Below the pieces are notes generated by a model. The model had not been told where the DNA came from, searched no databases, and was given only the letters and a program-made list of their open reading frames with translations. A stretch of DNA of 64,000 nt from Pseudonocardia humida (GTDB taxonomy: Bacteria; Actinomycetota; Actinomycetes; Mycobacteriales; Pseudonocardiaceae). A program made the position numbers and the translations under genes. The stretch covers positions 1 through 64,000 of the forward strand of contig NZ_JAGSOV010000028.1 in NCBI RefSeq assembly GCF_023898865.1, given 5' to 3'. Positions 58,816 through 64,000 of the stretch are shown piece after piece (position 1 is the stretch's first letter; each line of letters starts with the position of its first letter).

Positions 58816-59634
58816 TCAGCGGGGCCGCACGACCAGGCTCTGCGCCGAGCGGCCCACCTGGCCGTGCTCGTCGAACAGCAGTGCCGCGACCGTGCCCGCG
58901 CCGGTGGGGCCGACCGAGGTGGCCGCGTCCACGGCCATCCACTCGCCCCGCGGCGGGCGGCTCAGGTGCAGCGTCAGGTCGGTGTTGACGAACAGCCAGT
59001 CGCGCACGTCCAGCGGCGCCGCCACCCCGTTCGCCGAGTCGGCCACCACCGCCAGCCGCTGCAGCGGGCTGGGCCGCTCGCCCGCCACGAGGTCGACGCG
59101 CTGGCGGATCCAGGCGGTGCCCGGACCCGGGTCGGTGAACCAGCCGCGCAGGAACCGCCACTCCACCGAGTCGACGAACCCGGGCAGCCAGCCGGTCATG
59201 GTCGGCGAGCCCGCCGCCACGGTGTCGGGCGGGGCGGGCGGCTCGGCCGCACCGACCTGCACCGCGGCGGTGTCGCCGGTGGCGATCCGCCAGGCGCGGG
59301 CGCGCAGCACCGCCCGACCGCCCGCGCGCATCTCCGCGGCCACCAGCTCGATGGCCCGCCCCGGGCGCTCGACCACGGCGCTGACCTGGATCTCCCCGGC
59401 CGGCACCGGCCCCAGCACCTCGACGGTGAACCGGGCGAGCTGGGTCTGCGGGCGCGGGTCGCACCGCTCGACCGCCCTGGCCAGCAGCGCCGAGGGCGGC
59501 CCCACGTGCTGGGCGTCGGCGAACCACGGCCCGGTCGTGGAGAACGTGGCGTGGAACCGCTCGCCGTCGGGGCCGTCGAGGGGCAGGTAGTAGGGCTCCA
59601 GCTCGGGGGCGCTCTCGGACACGCGCCCGATCAT
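58816..59634 (-). CDS. Acyl-CoA thioesterase (double hot-dog, TesB-like)
   Basis: 272-aa protein with two hot-dog repeats. The N-terminal half reads FHATFSTTGPWFADAQHVGPPSALLARAVERC and FTVEVLGPVPAGEIQVSAVVERPGRAIELVAAEM; the C-terminal half reads SPLQRLAVVADSANGVAAPLDVRDWLFVNTDLTLHLSRPPRGEWMAVDA. Acyl-CoA thioesterase II-type enzymes hydrolyse long acyl-CoAs. ATG 59634 lies one base past the RecB-like stop (TGACATG), so the two form an operon despite unrelated functions. Confidence 0.85.
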   Translation of the reverse strand: MIGRVSESAPELEPYYLPLDGPDGERFHATFSTTGPWFADAQHVGPPSALLARAVERCDPRPQTQLARFTVEVLGPVPAGEIQVSAVVERPGRAIELVAAEMRAGGRAVLRARAWRIATGDTAAVQVGAAEPPAPPDTVAAGSPTMTGWLPGFVDSVEWRFLRGWFTDPGPGTAWIRQRVDLVAGERPSPLQRLAVVADSANGVAAPLDVRDWLFVNTDLTLHLSRPPRGEWMAVDAATSVGPTGAGTVAALLFDEHGQVGRSAQSLVVRPR

Positions 59635-59635
59635 G

Positions 59636-60592
59636 TCAGCCGGTGTGCGCGCCCCCGGCGACCCCGGACGCCGCCGTGTCGTCCCGGCTCTCGTCGGCGG
59701 TGCCGCCGTCGACGGCGTCGCCCGGCCAGCCCGGGTAGGGGGGCGGGGTGCCGTCCCAGGCGGGGCAGAGCGCCTTGTGGCTGCACCACTCGCACACCCG
59801 GCCCGGGTTGGGGCGGAAGTCGCCGTCGCGCCCGGCCCGCAGCACGGCATCCCAGATCGCGTTGAGCGTGCCCTCGAAGCGGCGCAGCTCCTCCTCCTCG
59901 GGGCGGTAGGTCAGCGACTCGGTGTCGGCGAGGTAGAGCAGCCGCAGCTGGGCGGGCACCGCGCCGCGCAGGTGCAGCAGGGCCAGCGCGTAGAACTTCA
60001 TCTGGAACAGGGCGCGCGTCTCGCCCGTCGGGCGCGGGGCGGCCCCGGTCTTGTAGTCGATGACGCGCATCTCGCCGTCGGGCGCCACGTCGAGGCGGTC
60101 GATGTAGCCGCGCAGCAGCAGCCCGGACTCCAGCTCGGTCTCCACCAGCAGCTCGCGGGCCTGCGGGTCGAGCAGCCGCGGGTCCTCCAGGCGGAAGTAG
60201 GCCTCCAGCAGGGGACCCGCCGACCCCAGCCAGGGGCCGAGTTCGGGGTCGTCGGGCCCGGTGAACAGCAGCTCGAGCAGCTCGGGCCAGGACGCGCACA
60301 GCTCGGCCCACACCGGCTCGACCATCGCCGCAGCCGTGGCCGGCAGCCGCTCGGCGGCGGGCAGCTCGAAGAGCCGCTCCAGCACGGCGTGCACCAGCGT
60401 GCCGCGCACCTGCGGGCGGGTGGGCAGCTCGGGGAGCCGGTCGATCGCGCGGAACCGGTAGAGCAGGGGGCACTGCTTGAAATCGCCCGCCCGCGACGGT
60501 GACAACGCCGGGCGCCGCCGCGGCGCCGGGGCGTCCGCGCCGCCCCCGGCGAGCGCGCCGGGAGGCGCCGTGTCGTCCAGTGTCTCCGTCAT
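59636..60592 (-). CDS. RecB-like PD-(D/E)XK nuclease with Fe-S cysteines
   Basis: 318-aa RecB-family exonuclease resembling Cas4/AddB-type domains. The N-terminal cysteine is in FKQCPLLYRFRAIDRLP and three more are in CEWCSHKALCPAW, a 4Fe-4S cluster set. Nuclease motifs are RGTLVHAVLERLF, GYIDRLDV and VIDYKTG (Asp and Lys of PD-(D/E)XK, near residue 180). It is the standalone version conserved beside trmI in mycobacteria (Rv2119). ATG 60592 follows TACGCT by six bases (leaderless). Its likely role is DNA end processing, by family analogy only. Confidence 0.9.
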   Translation of the reverse strand: MTETLDDTAPPGALAGGGADAPAPRRRPALSPSRAGDFKQCPLLYRFRAIDRLPELPTRPQVRGTLVHAVLERLFELPAAERLPATAAAMVEPVWAELCASWPELLELLFTGPDDPELGPWLGSAGPLLEAYFRLEDPRLLDPQARELLVETELESGLLLRGYIDRLDVAPDGEMRVIDYKTGAAPRPTGETRALFQMKFYALALLHLRGAVPAQLRLLYLADTESLTYRPEEEELRRFEGTLNAIWDAVLRAGRDGDFRPNPGRVCEWCSHKALCPAWDGTPPPYPGWPGDAVDGGTADESRDDTAASGVAGGAHTG

Positions 60593-60598
60593 GGACCG

Positions 60599-60604
60599 AG
60601 CGTA
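60599..60604 (-). promoter_or_regulatory. -10 box TACGCT of the RecB-like operon
   Basis: TACGCT on the minus strand six bases before ATG 60592. Confidence 0.5.
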
Positions 60605-60661
60605 GGCGAGCGCACCGACAGCGCCGGGGCACCCCGAACCGGGCCGGCGGGGCCCGACCCG

Positions 60662-60667
60662 TACGTT
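60662..60667 (+). promoter_or_regulatory. -10 box TACGTT of the small lipoprotein gene
   Basis: TACGTT six bases before GTG 60674; supports that start over GTG 60668. Confidence 0.5.
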
Positions 60668-60673
60668 GTGCGG

Positions 60674-61099
60674 GTGAAGACGCTGCGGGCCGTGCTCGTC
60701 GCGGCGGTGCTCACCGCCGGCGTCGCCGCGTGCGGTGCCGACGCCGCCACCGAGATCGACGAGGCCTTCAAGGGCTACCACACCGCCGTGCTGGCCCGGG
60801 ACTTCCCGGCCGCCTGCGCCTACAACGCCCCCGAGGCGACCGCCAAGCTGCTCTCCAGCCTGGCCACCCAGGGCGTCAACGCCGCCACCTGCGAAGAGGC
60901 GTTCGCCGTCGTGTTCGACCAGGGCGGCGCGGCGGAGACCGCCGACACCATCTCGCGGACCGCCAAGATCGACGACATCCAGGTCGACGGCGACGAGGCC
61001 ACCGTGCGCTGGACGGCCGTCGTCGACGGCAACGCGTCGCCCACGACGTGGGGGATGCGCCGCATCGACGGCGCCTGGAAGCTCGTCCTGACCAACTGA
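60674..61099 (+). CDS. Small lipoprotein, NTF2/SnoaL-like domain
   Basis: 141-aa exported lipoprotein. The signal VKTLRAVLVAAVLTAGVAAC ends in the lipobox VAAC. The mature part (AFKGYHTAVLARDFPAACAYNAPEATAKLLSSL... ATVRWTAVVDG... GMRRIDGAWKLVLTN) has the layout of NTF2-like DUF4878-type domains, with a Cys pair likely disulfide-bonded. GTG 60674 is set by TACGTT. It precedes trmI in the same direction by 42 bp, so they may be co-transcribed, though functions look unrelated. Confidence 0.8.
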   Translation: MKTLRAVLVAAVLTAGVAACGADAATEIDEAFKGYHTAVLARDFPAACAYNAPEATAKLLSSLATQGVNAATCEEAFAVVFDQGGAAETADTISRTAKIDDIQVDGDEATVRWTAVVDGNASPTTWGMRRIDGAWKLVLTN

Positions 61100-61108
61100 G
61101 TTTCCTGA

Positions 61109-62227
<1,119 letters not shown>

Positions 62228-62586
62228 GCCCCCCGAACGGTCGGGGCGATCGTCCCGATCGTGGGACCGCCGCGTTCCGCGCGCGGCGCGCCCCGCCGGC
62301 CGCCGCGCGCCTAGGATGGAGGGGTGGTCGGGGGACGCGTCGGAACGGGGGAGTCGCGTTCGACCGCCGGTCGCGGGCCCCGTTCACACCGCGTCCGCAA
62401 CTCCGGCGCGCGAGTCGCTGAACCGGCCGCGCCGGGCCACGGTCACAGGTCGTCACCGTCACTGGGGCGGTTGGTACCTGCGCGTCAAGCTCCCGTCCGG
62501 CTGAGTGATGGATCACCGGTTCGCCGCAGGGTCGCACGCGGGGTGGCCAGGTACCGTATGGAAACGGAACACGGAGGGAGGATGCC
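62228..62586 (+). promoter_or_regulatory. 359-bp region before arc (promoters, no certain gene)
   Basis: Contains hairpin-forming GC sequence just after trmI, a -10-like TAGGAT (62312-62317) six bases before GTG 62324, and a second -10-like TACCGT (62552-62557) with the ribosome site GGAGGGAGG (62574-62582) for arc. An 88-codon frame from GTG 62324 ends in GTGA overlap with arc, but its codon usage turns poor in the second half, so I do not list it as a gene. Confidence 0.55.
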
Positions 62587-64000
62587 GTGAACCCCTACGA
62601 CGGTCCCGGCAGGCGCGATAACGGTGACCCGGGGGACTTGAGTCCCGCCGAGGCCGCCGCGCAGATCCGCTTCCTCGAGGAGGAAGTGGCGCTGCTGCGC
62701 CGCAAGCTCACCGAATCGCCACGCCACGCCCGTGTTCTCGAGCAGCGTCTCGCCGAGTCCGCCAGCCGGCTCGCCCAGCTGTCGGCGCGCAACGAGAAGC
62801 TCACCGAGACCCTCAAGGAAGCCCGCAGCCAGCTGATCGCGCTCCGCGAGGAGGTCGACCGGCTGGCCCAACCACCCAGTGGGTACGGGGTCTTCCTGGC
62901 CCGGTTCCCCGACGAGACGGTCGACGTGTTCACCTCGGGACGGCGCATGCGCGTCGCGGTCTCCCCGGCGGTCGACACCGAGACCCTGGCCAGCGGGCAG
63001 ACCGTGCGCCTCAATGAGGCGCTCACCGTCGTCGAAGCAGGCGACTTCGAGCGCATCGGCGAGGTCTGCGGGCTGCGCGAGGTGCTCTCCGAGCCCACCG
63101 CCGACGGCCTGGCCGGCCGGGCGCTGGTCGTCGGGCACGCCGACGAGGAGCGGGTGGTCTGGCTGGCCGCTCCGCTGATCGCCGGCCCGGACAACCCCGA
63201 CGCCGTGCCGCTCAAGCCGGGCGACTCGCTGCTGGTCGACACCAAGGCCGGCTACGCCTACGAGCGGGTGCCCAAGGCCGAGGTCGAGGACCTGGTGCTG
63301 GAGGAGGTGCCCGACGTCGACTACAGCGACATCGGTGGCCTGTTCCGCCAGATCGAGCAGATCCGCGACGCGGTCGAGCTGCCGTTCCTGCACGCGGAGC
63401 TGTTCCGCGAGTACGAGCTGCGCCCGCCCAAGGGCGTGCTGCTCTACGGTCCGCCCGGCTGCGGCAAGACGCTGATCGCCAAGGCGGTGGCCAACTCGCT
63501 GGCCAAGAAGGTGGCCGCCGTCCGCGGCGACGACCCCAACGAGGGCCGGGCGTTCTTCCTCAACATCAAGGGCCCCGAGCTGCTCAACAAGTTCGTCGGC
63601 GAGACCGAGCGGCACATCCGGCTGATCTTCCAGCGGGCCAGGGAGAAGGCATCGGCCGGCACCCCGGTGATCGTGTTCTTCGACGAGATGGACTCGATCT
63701 TCCGCACCCGCGGGTCTGGCGTGTCCTCGGACGTGGAGACCACGATCGTCCCCCAGCTCCTCGCCGAGATCGACGGCGTCGAGGGCCTGGAGAACGTCAT
63801 CGTGATCGGCGCGTCCAACCGCGAGGACATGATCGACCCGGCGATCCTGCGCCCCGGCCGGCTCGACGTGAAGATCAAGATCGAGCGCCCGGACGCCGAG
63901 GCGGCCCAGGACATCTTCTCCAAGTACCTGACCGACACCCTGCCCATCCACGCCGACGACATCGCCGAGTTCGCCGGCAACCGCAAGGCCTGCATCGACG
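62587..64000 (+). CDS. arc: Proteasomal AAA+ ATPase Arc/Mpa (3' end outside the window)
   Basis: The first 471 codons of the ATPase that unfolds Pup-tagged proteins for the 20S proteasome. The N-terminal coiled coil reads [22 protein letters not shown]...[11 protein letters not shown] (~20-90), the double OB domain follows, and then AAA+ with Walker A GPPGCGKT (~288-295) and Walker [13 protein letters not shown] (~360-371). RRPGRLD-type sensor residues are present ([18 protein letters not shown]). The C-terminal Gln-Tyr-x end lies outside the window. GTG 62587 has GGAGGGAGG at five bases. In mycobacteria the gene also follows trmI, with dop/pup/prcBA further on. Confidence 0.95.
   Translation, partial: MNPYDGPGRRDNGDPGDLSPAEAAAQIRFLEEEVALLRRKLTESPRHARVLEQRLAESASRLAQLSARNEKLTETLKEARSQLIALREEVDRLAQPPSGYGVFLARFPDETVDVFTSGRRMRVAVSPAVDTETLASGQTVRLNEALTVVEAGDFERIGEVCGLREVLSEPTADGLAGRALVVGHADEERVVWLAAPLIAGPDNPDAVPLKPGDSLLVDTKAGYAYERVPKAEVEDLVLEEVPDVDYSDIGGLFRQIEQIRDAVELPFLHAELFREYELRPPKGVLLYGPPGCGKTLIAKAVANSLAKKVAAVRGDDPNEGRAFFLNIKGPELLNKFVGETERHIRLIFQRAREKASAGTPVIVFFDEMDSIFRTRGSGVSSDVETTIVPQLLAEIDGVEGLENVIVIGASNREDMIDPAILRPGRLDVKIKIERPDAEAAQDIFSKYLTDTLPIHADDIAEFAGNRKACID

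Overview
The window is chromosomal DNA of very high GC with GTG-rich starts, many 4-nt start/stop overlaps and TANNNT -10 boxes 6-7 nt before start codons. It carries mycothiol synthesis (mshC), F420/LLM-type enzymes, a PAC2 protein and the proteasomal ATPase Arc/Mpa. Together these indicate an actinomycete, probably Pseudonocardiaceae (Pseudonocardia-like). I see no rRNA, tRNA, CRISPR array, transposase or phage gene.

1-20.6 kb is a surface-polysaccharide locus. On the + strand run two GT2 glycosyltransferases that share an identical 818-bp core, small membrane proteins, a GT-C-like polytopic protein, a GMC oxidoreductase, another GT2 and two membrane-anchored GH16 enzymes. A strong terminator follows. 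A GT4 glycosyltransferase and a flippase are read leftward. A 421-bp divergent control region separates them from an amino-sugar operon: Gfo/Idh/MocA dehydrogenase, two DegT-type aminotransferases, a hexapeptide acetyltransferase and an NAD-dependent epimerase. A second flippase closes the locus. The likely sequence of events is modified nucleotide-sugar synthesis, assembly on a lipid carrier, flipping, then remodelling outside the membrane.

20.6-46.1 kb is accessory metabolism and regulation: an acyl-CoA dehydrogenase pair, a membrane pseudokinase, a flavin monooxygenase with a TetR repressor, an ArsR-SRPBCC pair, a PolA-like polymerase with a carotenoid-type flavoprotein, an LLM oxidoreductase, an MFS pump, an enoyl-CoA hydratase, a BlaI-M56 sensor pair, another MFS, a secreted DUF3455-like protein, an AAA ATPase and a quinone oxidoreductase. 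A MoxR-like ATPase (39.7 kb) and a VWA protein (44.1 kb) form a split pair with near-identical promoters. Between them lie an EamA transporter, a TetR regulator and an RCC1 lipoprotein.

46-64 kb begins with a MarR-monooxygenase pair and continues into core genes whose order matches the mycobacterial mshC - PAC2 - metH - hisE - hisG - recB-like - trmI - mpa block. An XRE regulator, an aldo/keto reductase, a thioesterase and a small lipoprotein are interspersed. The arc gene runs off the right edge.

Recurring themes are paralogous gene pairs, short palindromic operators beside their regulators, leaderless promoters, and 15-bp (five-codon) tandem repeats at gene 5' ends, most strikingly nine units in trmI.
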